Source of the DNA: Prorocentrum cordatum
Lineage: Eukaryota; Sar; Dinophyceae; Prorocentrales; Prorocentraceae
NCBI GenBank assembly: GCA_963575745.1
Contig: CAUYUJ010009846.1
Span: forward strand, 186,001-250,000
Reading direction: 5' to 3'
Length of the DNA stretch: 64,000 nucleotides
The stretch's first letter is position 1, and each line of letters begins with the position of its first letter. A model generated the notes under the pieces. It searched no databases. It saw nothing but the letters and a program-made list of their open reading frames with translations, and was not told the DNA's origin. This document shows positions 52,260-63,000 of this stretch, piece after piece. A program made the translations under genes and the position numbers.

Positions 52260-52281
52260 TATCATGGCGGGGGCCATGATA
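52260..52281. other. Perfect hairpin, 9-bp stem
   Basis: TATCATGGC, GGGG loop, GCCATGATA, flanked by G-rich and CCTCCCC sequences that extend the pairing loosely. No T-run follows, so it is not a bacterial-type terminator. Confidence 0.6.
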
Positions 52282-52724
52282 CCTCCCCAGATGTCATGGC
52301 GCCTCTTCTTATTTCATTACGTCCCTGGCCCTCCCCCTAGGCCGCGCACATGCCGCCGGTCATGATTTGCAACCCCCCTCTTGGACACCCTCCTCTTGGC
52401 CGCTCCCGAATTAGTATCGCCTCGGCCACTACCTCACCTGCCCGCGCCTCATCCACTCCCTGGCCCGTCCCCGCTCATTCCTTTCGCCGACCCCCTCGCC
52501 CGACTGGGCCTTGGCACACCAGAGGGACACGCCAACCCAGAGCATCCGATCGAACAGGCAGCGCCATGCCATGCCTACTCATTGATAATATGCTGCGTGT
52601 AATGACGATCGCGGCACCCGGCGCTGCGCCTCTTTACAATACTGGCACGGAGCGCTTCGTTGCTTCATTTTTATGCCCTGCGCGCCTAGCTGGGACGCTG
52701 CAGAGACAAACTGCAGGCACGGTC
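52282..52724. other. No supported feature
   Basis: Pyrimidine-rich sequence around 52370-52510 and balanced sequence after it. Confidence 0.4.
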
Positions 52725-52880
52725 GCTCCTCCTCTCCTCCTCCTCATCCTCCTCCTCCTCCTCCTCCTCCTCCTCGTCCTCGTCCTCCTCCTCCTCCTCC
52801 TCCTCCTCCTCCTCCTCCCCCTCCTCCTCCTCCTCCTCCTGCTTCTCCTCCTCCTCCTCCTCCTCCTTCTGCTTCATCCC
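52725..52880 (+). repeat. (TCC)n tract
   Basis: CTCCTCCTC with CTCGTC and TGCTTC interruptions. Confidence 0.9.
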
Positions 52881-53072
52881 CCTCTCCCATCTGCCAGGGG
52901 TATTTCCCGGCAGGGCCCCAGCTGAAGCTCGCGCCCCATCTGGCGGCTGGCGACCTTCAGGTTCCTGCGTCTCCCAGTTTTGGGGGTGCCTCGGGCCGCC
53001 TTCCCCTCGGTCGCACCTCACCTGGGGCAGTGGCGCCGGTCTGCCCCTACTAGAGGCAGGGTCTCGCCTTCA

Positions 53073-53223
53073 CTCGGGCATGTCCCTCTGCAGGAGGTAG
53101 CCTCAAAAACAGTCAAGAACTGGTCTGGGGACGATATTCCGATGATTGTTCGACTATCTGTGATTGGTTTGGTAACTATGTTTGATTTGTCCTCAACTCC
53201 GCCTGTAGGCGGACATACCCGAC
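53073..53223. mobile_element. ~150-bp terminal-inverted-repeat element, copy 2
   Basis: Left end CTCGGGCATGTCCCTCTGCA; the complement of the right end is GTCGGGTATGTCCGCCTACA. The interior shares AAAACAGTCAAGAACTGG and TGGGGACGAT with copy 1. Confidence 0.65.
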
Positions 53224-53272
53224 CTGAGTCTCGACACCAGCTCCCAGGGCCGGTGTTTCGTCGCGGACCGTC

Positions 53273-53794
53273 TTGCTGATGGCCCCAGGGCATGAGAATT
53301 GGCCCCATTGTTTCTTCGCGACGCCTAGGAAGCTGGGCCGGCCCGTCGCTTTTCGCTCAATATCGACCCTCGGACCCACGTCAGGCACCCTCCTGACGGG
53401 TTCCCCGAGCCGCGTCCGGGTGTGGCCACGAGGATCCCCTCCCCGAAGCGCAGACCGTGCCCCCCAGGAGCCAACGAAAGTGGCCACTGCTGCGCAGTTC
53501 GCAGCTTCCCAGGGAGCCGCGAGGTCTCGGCGGGGTCCGCGTACTTCCCGACTCCGCCGTGCCTCCCAAGAGCCCACGAAAGTGGCGACAAATGCGCAGT
53601 TCAGAGCCATGCAAGGAGCAGAGCAGGAGGAGGGGGGAGGAGAAGGAGACGCGACCGCCGTGCTTTCTTCGAAACGAGAACCAAAACACAGGAGGGTTGG
53701 GAAACACAGTCCCCCCTTGTTACCTTGCCCTGTATGCTGCGAACGCAGGCCGGGGGGGGGGAGAAAGCACTATCAGTGGCACGCCACCTTCTAG
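53273..53794 (+). CDS. Candidate open frame with a 34-residue repeat
   Basis: The frame contains QEPTKVATAAQF and QEPTKVATNAQF 34 codons apart, both followed by Gln-Gly-Ala. The DNA repeat (102 bases) keeps this frame, although a tandem duplication in non-coding DNA would look similar. Downstream is a G-rich run. No family recognised. Low confidence. Confidence 0.18.
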   Translation: MLMAPGHENWPHCFFATPRKLGRPVAFRSISTLGPTSGTLLTGSPSRVRVWPRGSPPRSADRAPQEPTKVATAAQFAASQGAARSRRGPRTSRLRRASQEPTKVATNAQFRAMQGAEQEEGGGEGDATAVLSSKREPKHRRVGKHSPPLLPCPVCCERRPGGGRKHYQWHATF

Positions 53795-54124
53795 AGCCCG
53801 TGAGCGTGTTACTCCTTCGTGTCTGTTCGACGGCCGGGAGTTCCTTCCGCAGCAGCTCCCTGATGGGTCCGCCGCGGCGCCGTGCCACTGGTGCTGTTTT
53901 TGCTCCCCAGCCGATGTGCCTCCTCGTCCACGCACCGCCCAGGTGCCAGACGTGCCGCTCGCACCTCCTCCACGAGACTCCCCTTGCCCCTCGTGGGCGA
54001 TGGTATGGCGGCATCTTCGAGAGTATAGCGCATAGATGTGAGTTGTTGGTCGAGCGCCTCCTGTGAAAGTGAGCCAGCGTGGACCCCACGCAGCGGTTCC
54101 TTGCAGCGTATGCAGTGCAGTACA
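53795..54124. other. No supported feature
   Basis: Apparently unique DNA. Confidence 0.4.
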
Positions 54125-54180
54125 GGTGGTGCCATCAATGTGGTGCAATCTATATGGCGCAATCTATGTGGCGCATTGCA
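54125..54180 (-). repeat. ATTGCACCACAT-type minisatellite
   Basis: GTGGTGCAATCTATATGGCG and GCAATCTATGTGGCGC: three or four units, minus orientation relative to 12834. Confidence 0.7.
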
Positions 54181-54640
54181 ATGCAATGCGATGCAAAACG
54201 CTGAAATGCCATGTCAAGCCATGTCAAGCACTGCGCTGCAATGCAAAACAATGTAACTTGATGCAAAGCAGTGCACATGACGCACAGCAGCGCAAAGCAT
54301 TGCAAACAAGCAATGCAGGACATTAAAAGCGATGCTAAGCAATGCAATCAAAAGCAATGCCATGCGATGTGATGCGATGCAAACCAATGCAAAACAAAGC
54401 AATGCGACTTGATGCAACACGGTGCAAAGCAATGCAATGTAGAGCAGCGCAAGGCAAAGCAACGCAAAGCAACGCAAAGCAACGCAAAGCAAAACAACGC
54501 GCAGCAATGCAAAGCCATTATGAGTGATGCTACGCAGTGCATTTCAAAGCAACCCAATTTCCAAGCAACGCACGGTCGTGCACCTGCGACTGCAGTGCAA
54601 CGCGCTGCGAGGCAGAGCAGTGCAGAGCTCTGCAAAAGGC
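54181..54640 (+). repeat. GCAAT/GCAAA pentanucleotide array
   Basis: About 80 degenerate five-base units (AATGCAAAGC, GCAACGCAAA). Similar in style to the array at 29.7 kb but a different motif. Confidence 0.9.
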
Positions 54641-54880
54641 AGTGCAAGGCGAGGCGGCGGCCACGGGCGGAGGCGCCGCACGGCGGCAGCATCCCGCAGG
54701 CCGCTCCGACAGACGCGCGGCCCCCGTGGCAGCTGCGGCGGACGGCGGCCACGGGCGGCGCCAGGCGGCCACTGGCCGGCCACTCTCGGGCCGAGCCCGG
54801 CGGCGCCCTGGCTGCGGCGGCGACGGGCGGCCTTCCAAGCAGTGGCGAAGCGTCCTGGCTCGCCTATCGCCCTACCAGAC
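54641..54880. other. GC-rich segment
   Basis: GGCGGCCACGGGCGG occurs twice (54656, 54743). No gene recognised. Confidence 0.4.
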
Positions 54881-54883
54881 AGT

Positions 54884-55018
54884 GTTCTGAGAACCTCTTG
54901 TGGTTTCCAGGAAGTGTTCTTAGAACATTTCTGGCTGGGGCTGTCTTGTTTTAACGCATCGGGTTGATGTTGTAAGATCATTACTGTTGTTCTTAGAACA
55001 TTCTCGGGTTCGAAGAAC
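54884..55018. repeat. Cluster of GTTCTNAGAAC palindromes
   Basis: GTTCTGAGAAC (54884), GTTCTTAGAAC (54916, 54989) and a related GTTCGAAGAAC (55008). They share the TTCTNAGAA core with the array at 40530 but lack its regular spacing. Confidence 0.6.
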
Positions 55019-55166
55019 ATGTCGTGGTAGGACTATAGAAATGCCGGGACGGTCGGTCCCTGCTCAGCTGGCCTTCATACTGACGCTGGAGCGCAGCGGC
55101 TGCAAGCAAGTCAGCACGCAAATTCGTCGCTCTCGAGACTGCGATGCAATTTATCAAGCCAGGCAC

Positions 55167-55285
55167 AACTGGGGGAGCTGTGGTCCTTACCCCCCTGGGG
55201 GGCCCCTCGATTTCGACACCCCTCTCGAGAGATCGTCGATGCGATGGGTTCCCCCAGGGGGGTAAGAACCACAGCTCCCCAAGTT
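55167..55285. repeat. Inverted repeat, 35-bp arms
   Basis: Arms 55167-55201 and 55251-55285 pair with two mismatches around a 49-base loop. The arms contain GGGGAGCTGTGGT and CTTACCCCCCTGGGGG. No recognisable element ends or target duplications. Confidence 0.8.
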
Positions 55286-55589
55286 ATGGCTGGTCGGTTT
55301 ACGAACGGCTTGCATCTCGCGCGTCAGCAGGCACAGGGCAAACGAGTGAGATTACGTTGTTTGTAGCACATTCGATGGCGACTCGATGGGGGAAGCTTGC
55401 AGCAAACAAAACCCAAGGCCAGGCACTGCTCGGGGAACTGCCCCACGACGCTCCCGCCCCAGAGCTCCCGACCCCTTCCCCAGTCGTTTTTCCCCGACCA
55501 TCCAGTGGTGTTGGATCCTCGATTCGAAGAGACGGTCCCCGCGTCCCTGCTCCCTCCTTCCTTCCTCCCCGTCCTCCCTCCTCCTGCGC
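55286..55589. other. No supported feature
   Basis: Apparently unique DNA leading into the satellite. Confidence 0.4.
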
Positions 55590-57215
55590 TTCGAGGCCCC
55601 GTCGTGAGCTCCGCCGAAGGCCCCAGTGGGACCGCGCGCGTGCGTCCTGTGGAAGCCCAATTTGGCATTCTCACCCACCCAGTGCAGCGCTTCGTGGCCC
55701 CATAGGGAGCTTCACCGAAGCCCCCCGTGTGACCGCCCGCGTGCGTCCTGGAAGCCCAATTTGGCATTTTCACCCACCCAGTACAGGTCTTCGTGCCCCC
55801 ATAGGGAGCTCCACCGAAGCCCCCCAGTGGGAACGCCCGCATGCGTCCCCCATACACCCGATTTGGCAGTTTCACCCACCCACTGCTGCGCTTCGTGGCC
55901 CCATAGGGAGCTCCACCGAAGCCCCCAGTGGGAACGCCCGCGTGCGGCCGGGCAGCCCAATTTGGCATTTTTGCCCATCCATGCGTCTTGGAAGCTCGAT
56001 TTGGCACTTTCACCCACCCAGCACAGCGTGTCGTGGCCCCATAGGGAGCTCCACCGAAGCCCCCAGCGGGACCGCCTGCATGCGTCCCAGAAGCCAACTT
56101 TGATATTTTCACTTGCCCAGTACAGTGCTCCGTGGCCCCATAGGGAGCTCCACCGAAGCCCCCAGTGGGAACGCCCGCGTGCGGCCCGCAAGCCCTAATT
56201 TGGCATTTTCGCTTGCCGAGTATAACGTTTCGTGGCCCCATAGGGAGCTCCACCGAAGGCCCCCAGTGGGACCGCCTGCATGCATCCTGGAAATCTATTT
56301 TGGCATTTTCACCCACCCTGTACAGCGCTTCGTGGCCCCATAGGGAGCTCCACCGAAGCTTCCAGTGGGAGCGCCCGCATGCGCCTGGGCAGCCAAATTT
56401 TAAATTTTGACCCACCCAGTACAGGTCTTCGTGGCCCCATCGGGACCTCCACCGAAGCCCCCAGTGGGAACGCCCGCATGCGCCTGGGCAGCCACATTTG
56501 GAATTTTGACGCACCCAGTGCAGCGCTTCGTGGCCCCATAGGGAGCTCCAGTGAAGCCCCCAGTGGGACCGCTCGCATGCGTCTGGAAATCCGATGTGGA
56601 ATTTCCACCCACCTAGTACAGCGTGTCGTGGCCCCATAGGGAGCTCCACCGAAGCCCGCAGTGTGACTGCCCGCATGCGTCCCCCACACACCCAATTTTG
56701 ATGTTTCACCCACCCAGTACAGCGCATCGTGGCCCCATATGGAGCTCTCCACCGAAACCCCCATTGGGACCGCCCGCGTGCGTCCCACACACCCAATATT
56801 GCATTTTCATCCACCCAGTACACCGTGTCGTGGTCCCATATGGAGCCCCAGCGAAGCCCCCAGTGGGACCGCCCGCGTGCGTCCCACACACCCAATATTG
56901 CATTTTCATCCACCCAGTACACCGTGTCGTGGTCCCATATGGAGCTCCAGCGAAGCCCCCAGTGGGACCGCCCGCATGCGTCCCACACGCCCATTGCGTG
57001 TCCACCCACCCAGTACAGCGTGTCGTGGCCCCATAGGGAGCTCCACCGAACCCCCCAGTGGGACCGCCCGCGGGCGCCCTGGAAGCCCAATTTGGCATTT
57101 TCATCCACCCAGTACACAGCGTCGCGGTTCAATAGGGAGCTCCACCGAAGCCCCCAGTGGGACCGCCCGTGTGCGCTCCACACCCAGCGCAGCGCTTCGT
57201 AGCCCCATAAGGAGC
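55590..57215 (+). repeat. ~100-bp satellite, 16-17 units
   Basis: Units carry CGTGGCCCCATAGGGAGCTC, CACCGAAGCCCCCAGTGGGA, CCGCCCGCGTGCG and ATTTGGCATTTTCACCCACC. Spacing is 95-103 bases with one longer interval near 55970. A 619-residue minus frame (55324-57183) reads the same unit in different phases, so it is not protein-conserved. Confidence 0.95.
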
Positions 57216-57990
57216 TTCACCAAAGAAGATGTTCACCATTGCGGTACCCACAAGTGCATATGGTTGGGTCTTTCGCCCGGATAATTCTCGCGTGTGCCAT
57301 CTCTAGTTGTTGCAGCCCCGTGGCCCGACAACGGGCCGTGGAGGCCGAACGTGAGGACAAACGCCAGCATTGAAAATATCGGATTGTCGGAGATATGAGC
57401 CTTCGGGCCATTTCCCCAAGACCTTCCCCCCTTGCTCCTCCAGCTTGGATCGTCGCGGGGTACACAAGGGGAAAGTGGGTTAGAAGTGAATGCTCAAGTA
57501 GACGCTGCTTGGCCCAACCTATCTGACAAGTGGGTCGCGAGTGTCCTGGGTGGCTTGGGGGGTGTAGGTCTGGGCCAAGTGGGTTCCGCCGGCTTAGCAC
57601 AGGTTTCTGATTGCCCTGAACCATGTAGGTCACGGCTCACGCCAGGTACGACCCACCCTGGCTTTAAATTGTAATCACCCCTATCCGCTTGGCAACCCCC
57701 GCGGTGATCCAAGAGGGGGTCCCTGCCAGGACCCACGCCATACTCAGTCCGTGAGTGCGCTCCAAGAAAGGTCACCAGAACCCTCTGCGGACCCGCGAGG
57801 CTCTTGTTCCTGGCCGCAGGCGCCCCTGGATGGCCACCCGTGGCCCCGAGGAGGGCATCATGAAGGCGGGGGGCAAGCCTCCGTGGCGGCCCGCCCTGCT
57901 GTTTCTCTCCCTTCGTGTGGGTTCGCTGCCACACCGTGGTCACCAACCACCAACAAATTCTTACGGGGGGCCTCGTGGAGCGCGCCCTCT
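57216..57990. other. Apparently unique DNA, no confirmed gene
   Basis: Balanced composition. Short frames on both strands, none with a motif. Confidence 0.4.
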
Positions 57991-58410
57991 GCGTGCTCGA
58001 GCGCCCCCTCATACACCCCCACCCTCCTCCTCCTCCTCCTCCTCCTCCTCCTCCTCCTCCACTTTCCCTCTCCTCCTCTTCTTCTTCTTCCTCCTCCTCC
58101 TCCTCCTCCTCCTCCTCCTGCTCCTGCTCCTCTGGTCCTTCCTCCTACTCCCTTTTCCTCCCTCCTTCCCCCCCTCCTCCCTTCTCCTCCTCCTTCTCCT
58201 CCTCCTCCTCCTCCTCCTCCTCCTCCTCCTCCTCCTCCTCCTCCTCCCTCCTCCTCCTCCTCCTCCTCCTCCTCCTCCCTTCTCCCTCCTCCTCCCTCCT
58301 CCCTCCTCCCTCCTCCCTCCTCCCTCCTCTTCCTCTTCATCCTCGTCCTCCTCCTCCTCCTCCTGCTCCTCCTCCTCCCTCCTCCCTCCTCCCCCGTCCC
58401 GGCCGAGAGG
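57991..58410 (+). repeat. (TCC)n tract
   Basis: Long pyrimidine-rich tract with CTTCTTCTTC and CTGCTCC interruptions. Confidence 0.95.
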
Positions 58411-58546
58411 CAGAGCTCCTGCGCCGGAGCTGGCGGCGCTGCGAGGCGGCGCGGCGTCTGCAGTCGGCGTTCGTAGGGTGCGGCGGGGCGGGGCGCGGGG
58501 GGGGGGCCACGCGATCGGAGGAGGAGGAGGAGGAGGAGGAGGAGGA
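58411..58546. other. GC-rich spacer and (GGA)n
   Basis: A (GGA)n run at 58515-58548 leads into composite repeat copy B. Confidence 0.6.
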
Positions 58547-59450
58547 GGACCAGTGTAAACCCACGAGTCATCAACGATGTTGGAATTTACCCTCCCTCCA
58601 AGCTCCCTCTTCATAAGCCCCTACAGCGATTGATTTCCATTGGGGGAACTGCCTCGTTGGAAGACAACTGTTTGAAGACCCTGAAGCTTGTCAAAACATT
58701 GTTCTCCGGCTTTCAACGCCACGTATTAACCTGACTGCTGCGTTTTGGCGATATGGACTAATGCCATGACGGCATGTATTGATTTCATCACCACGAATTA
58801 GCATAATTGTTGCACCCGCATAATCCTGACTCCTTCCAAACAGCATTTCTTGGTACGCTGATCACTGGAATTTGTGGAACTCATTGCAAATATCTCAAAC
58901 TAATATTCGCGGCGCTAAGGCGATAGCCACATTTTGAAAAGGAACCGCCCTCAATCCGTGAAGCACTTGCAAAGTTTTACAAAGCGGCGCGAAGGCGAGA
59001 GCCACATTTTGAAAACGACCTGCCCTCAATCCGTGAAGCTCTTGCAAATTTCGAAAACGAACGTGCGCGGCGCTAAGGCGAGAGCTACAGTTTGAAAGCG
59101 ACCCACCCTCCATCTGCGAAGCTCTTGCCAATGTTTTACTCGAATGTGCGCGGCGCTAAAGCGAGAGCCACATTTTGAAAACCACCCACCCTCCATCCGT
59201 GAAGCTCTTGCAAATCATGAAAACGAATGTGCGCGACGCTAAGGCGAGAGCCACACTTTGAAAACGACCCGTCGGCAATATCTGAAATCTTGCAAATGTT
59301 TAAAACGAATCTGTGCGGCGAGAGTCACATTTTGAAAACGAGCTGCCCTCCATCCGTGAAGCTGCTGTCACTTCTTGAGCTTCAGAGTCATAAGTGGCGA
59401 GGAAGTCTCAGGGGAGTCGCCTGGCCCGCTCTGAATATTGGCCTCGGGGT
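58547..59450 (+). repeat. Composite dispersed repeat, copy B
   Basis: GACCAGTGTAAACCC, CATCAACGATGTTGGAAT and CTCGTTGGAAGACA, then six 75-85-base units (starts near 58908, 58983, 59064, 59147, 59230, 59308). It closes with GAGGAAGTCTCAGG (59399) and GTGCGACAGGGAATGG. Confidence 0.9.
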
Positions 59451-59599
59451 GCGACAGGGAATGGGGGAGCAGGAGGAGGAGGAGGAGGAGCAGGAGGAGG
59501 AGGAGGAGCGAGCCCACGGAGCGACGTGCCGAGTCAGACTGAGGACGGATGGAGGAGGAGGAGGAGAAGGAGAAGAAGGAGGAGGAGGAGGAGGAGGTA
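59451..59599 (+). repeat. (GGA)n tracts around a conserved insert
   Basis: GGA runs at 59465-59508 and 59553-59595 flank CCCACGGAGCGACGTGCC and GTCAGACTGAGGACGGATGG, shared with 39420-39465. Confidence 0.85.
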
Positions 59600-59735
59600 C
59601 CGCTACCGCTACCCGTCCCTCGGTTTCGCTGTTTTGGGCCTTTTTGGAGGCCCTCGCTGCCACGGCTGAATTCGCTTCGAAGTTTTGGTCAGAACGCGTC
59701 TTGGGAGAGGCGCAGGGAGTGTATCCATTGGTTCT
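59600..59735 (+). repeat. ~125-bp dispersed repeat, copy 2
   Basis: TTTTTGGAGG, ATTCGCTTCGAAGTTTTGG, TTGGGAGAGGCGCAGGGAGT. Matches 13325-13450. Confidence 0.65.
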
Positions 59736-60334
59736 CCCACGTGAGGGTTCACATGAGGTTGCCTCCTAGCATTGGGTTCCTTCCCCCTTTCGCACCCTCC
59801 TCTTACTACGCCGTTGCGAAGGCTCGTGACGCTTGATCTGGGCGTCAAGATGATATAGGCTTCGTCGGTTACTTCCGCGTGAGCGGGTGGGCGTAGGCTG
59901 ACCCCTGCCCAGACAGCGCCGAGCGCACCCTTCTCACCTAGAATCCTTGCGTCGCACAGCTGTGGCAATGCCTTGCGTTCCTTCCACTGCGTCGCGCTGC
60001 CTTGCACCACTTCCGCGCTCTCGCTGTTTGTCGCATGTCCCAGTCATCTTCTGGCGACAGACGGGTGCGCGCGCATGTGTGCAATGTTTGTTTGGCCAGA
60101 GGGCCAGGGGCGTCCTGCAGCGCGAGCGTGTGCGAAGCACGCGCGCGCCGCGCGCGCCGTGCGGGTCCGAGTAGATCGCGGGAGGGCTCGGAAGCCAAGC
60201 AACGAGTGCGTGTGTGTCTGTGTGATTGCCGGCCGTTCCTCCTCTTTCCCCCGCGCAATGCGGCTCAATTGGCAATTGTTCGTCCAACTTCTGCCCTGCC
60301 GCCAGCGCAAACACTCTGCCTAGCCGCCGACGCA
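59736..60334. other. No supported feature
   Basis: Balanced sequence with short overlapping frames on both strands. Confidence 0.4.
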
Positions 60335-60337
60335 AAA

Positions 60338-60405
<68 letters not shown>

Positions 60406-60465
60406 GTGTGTGTGTGTGTATGTGTGTGTATGTGTGTGTGTGTGTCTGTGTGTGCGTCTGTGACG
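60335..60465 (+). repeat. (GT)n microsatellite
   Basis: About 55 GT units with late CGTG and TATG variants. Confidence 0.95.
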
Positions 60466-61120
60466 TCTTCGCGCGGGGGGGGGCCTGGGCGCGGGCGGGA
60501 GCCCGGAGACGCGTGGGCATTCCCCCCTTTTCTCCTCCTGTCCGTCCCTGCTCGTTCCTCTTCCTCCTCCGCGCCTCCCTCTTCCACCCCTCATCCTCGA
60601 CACCACCCTCGGCATCAGATTCATCCCCTTTCTTCTCCGCGTGTTCTCCCTTCACCATGTTTCCCCATCCTCCCCCCTTCTCGCGCTTCTCCTCCTGCCC
60701 CTGTTCCTCCTCGCCCTCCTCGTCTTCCTCCTCACTCTGCGCGCCACCGGTCCAGCGCAGCTTGTGTTCTTCTGGTATCTTTCCACAGTCGGGGCGTTGA
60801 CTTAAGGAACCCTAAATAAGGAACGAGGCCCTTTGCTCCCATAAGTTGCGTAATTTCTGATTTCCCATGGAAGACGAAAGGAAAACCCAAGGCAAACTGT
60901 ACAACAATCAAGGAAGACCGAGCCCCTCCCCAACGAAAAGGGTTTCTTCTTCAGCGCCCCGACTGTATTCCGCCGTCCTCATCCTCCTTTCCCGTCCTAC
61001 TCAAGTGGCTTGCGCCATTCTGGTGAGCCCCAGGAGAAAAAAAGCTGCAGTTGTTGCAGTGGCTCTGTCTTCCAGAGGTCATGGGGCTTAGGCGTCGCTT
61101 GCACCGTGGCGGCGTCCTGG
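60466..61120. other. Pyrimidine-rich then unassigned DNA
   Basis: 60520-60745 is pyrimidine-rich on plus but not a regular repeat. The rest is unassigned. Confidence 0.45.
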
Positions 61121-61990
61121 GTTGCTGGTTTTTCTATGTGGGCTCTCTCGGGGCCTGCTTGGGCGTGTCCGGGCTCGTTGGGGGGGCATGTTGGGTTTGT
61201 GTAGGGTTCCTTGAGCTGTCCTGGGGGAGCTGTCTTTTTTTGGGGGGGGGCTGGCCGGGTGGAACGAGGGTGGGAGCGTCTGTGGCCGTCGTGGCCTTGC
61301 GGAAGCGCAGCGCGTGGACAACCAAAAAACATGATGAATATCAGTGCGCTCGTCGTGAACCCTCCTTGGAGGCTCATTGGGGGCTTCTTGTGCCGTCTGG
61401 AGGGCATCTTCGGCTGTCCTCCGGCCTTCTGTTGTTGCTTCTGGAGATCTCTTGTGGCCCTCCTGGAGGCCTTCGGGAGCGTCTTGGGAGCGCCTCGGGG
61501 GTCTTTTGGAGGCTCTTGAGCCCATGGTGGGGTTCAGGGCTCGGGATGCCGGCTCGCATCCCCCCTGGAGGGTCCCTCGTGGAGCCCTCTGGATCTGGAC
61601 AATGACCAGGGCCGTCTTGGGGTCCTGTTGGGGTCCCCTTGGGCCGTGTTGGATCCGTCTTGTGGGCCTCATGGGCCGTCTTGGGACGATCTTGGGATCT
61701 CTTGGGCCGTCTTGGACGGCGTGAAGACGAACAAAGCGAGTACATATGCTAAGCACATGCGTTCTCCTACGGGAATGAGGCGATTCGTGCGTCTGGGGGG
61801 CCCTCTTCGGCGGTCCTTTGGGAGCGCTTTTGAGCTGTCGTGGCGGCCACGTGGGCAGTCTCCCAGCCATCTGGAACTGTGGTGGGGCTACCCAGGGCCA
61901 TCGCGACGCCCATCTGGACTGTCTTGACGCTTTGCGTGAGCCCTCGTGGGCTGCCGTCGGAGTTCTGGAGAAGTTCCGGGAGCGCCAGGG
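61121..61990 (+). repeat. CTTGGGCC-type dispersed tandem repeat, copy 2
   Basis: Irregular units with TTGGGCCGTCTTGGGACGAT, CCTTCGGGAGCGTCTTGGG and similar. A non-repetitive insert (61715-61780) matches the style of the break at 31290-31350. Long frames on both strands reflect the repeat. Confidence 0.8.
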
Positions 61991-62064
61991 ATGCGTTTAG
62001 GAGCTCCAGCCCCCCTCCCCACCGACCCTACCCCCAGCTCTTCCCTCGCAGGCCCAGAGGTTGA

Positions 62065-62230
62065 CACCAACACCAAGATCGGCGGTGTGCCTCCACCGAG
62101 GGAAGAAGATCCCGATCTCGGTGATGGTGGTAATACTCTGGCTTCCAAGGTGACCGAAATATTACCACCAACTCCGAAATCTAGGATCACCTTCCCCCTG
62201 TGGAGGCAACTCCCTGTGTTGGTGTTGGTG
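62065..62230. repeat. Long imperfect hairpin, ~80-bp arms
   Basis: The left half from CACCAACACCAAGATC pairs with the right half ending GTGTTGGTGTTGGTG. Matched blocks include GCCTCCAC with GTGGAGGC and GGTGGTAATA with TATTACCACC near the tip. Arms are roughly 75 percent complementary by eye. Confidence 0.75.
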
Positions 62231-62329
62231 CCCATTTCCAAGCTTCTAACTCCCCCCTCTAACCGGATTTGGCGCTCCAGGGCAGGGGGGAAAGGGGGAT
62301 GGGGGACAGCCCAACGTCTCACACGCCTC

Positions 62330-63000
62330 TTGGGTACCAGTAAGCGAGGGTCCGCGGAGTATGCATCTATCTTCCTCCTCCCTTCCTTCCCCTCATCCTC
62401 CTCTTCCGCATCTGTTTCATCCTCCCCTTCATCCTCCTCCCCTCATCCTCCTGCCCCCTCCCCAAAGCGTGCGAAGTGGGGGGGGGGAGAAGGGAGGAGG
62501 AAGGGATAGGATGACGAGACGGAAGGAAGAGGAGGAGGTGGAGACAGAGCGCGAGCGGGCGACATTGGACAGAGATCGGCCCAGGAGGTTAGCGGCGCAA
62601 AGCGGTTGCAGGAGAGGAAGGAACAGGGCGAAGGGTAGGGTGGAGGGTCGAGGGATGGGACGGCGGGAGGGAAGACAATGGCTCAGGAGGCGCAGGAGAG
62701 GATGATGGAGAGGAAGAAACAGGGAAGGAGGGGAGCAAGGAGCACGATGAAGAGGGGTTTGCCCCCTCCCCTCCTCCACCATCCCCTTGTCCTCCTTATC
62801 CTCTGCCCTGTTTCCCGCGTCTTCGTCCTCCTTGTTCTTCCATCCCCCCCTCCCTCCTTCCTCATTCCTTCCTTCATTTCTTCCTTCCTTCCTCCTCCCT
62901 CCCTTCTGTCCTCCTCCTTCCTTCCCTCCTTCCTTCCCTCCTCCTTCCTTCCTCCTTCCATCCTTCCTTCCTCCTTCCTCCTCCCTCGTGCCCCCCTGTG
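62330..63000 (+). repeat. Pyrimidine-rich blocks and a purine-rich middle
   Basis: TCC/TTCC-rich at 62375-62460 and 62755-62990 (CCTTCCTTCC units). Between them 62480-62760 is purine-rich (GGAGGAGG, GGAAGGGAGG). Opposing tracts could pair. Confidence 0.8.

Noticed and set aside
52260-52281. Hairpin as an intrinsic transcription terminator
   Set aside because: No T-run follows, and the window is eukaryotic in character.
55324-57183. 619-residue minus-strand open frame
   Set aside because: It is a ~100-bp satellite read in changing phases; shorter frames on plus cover the same units.
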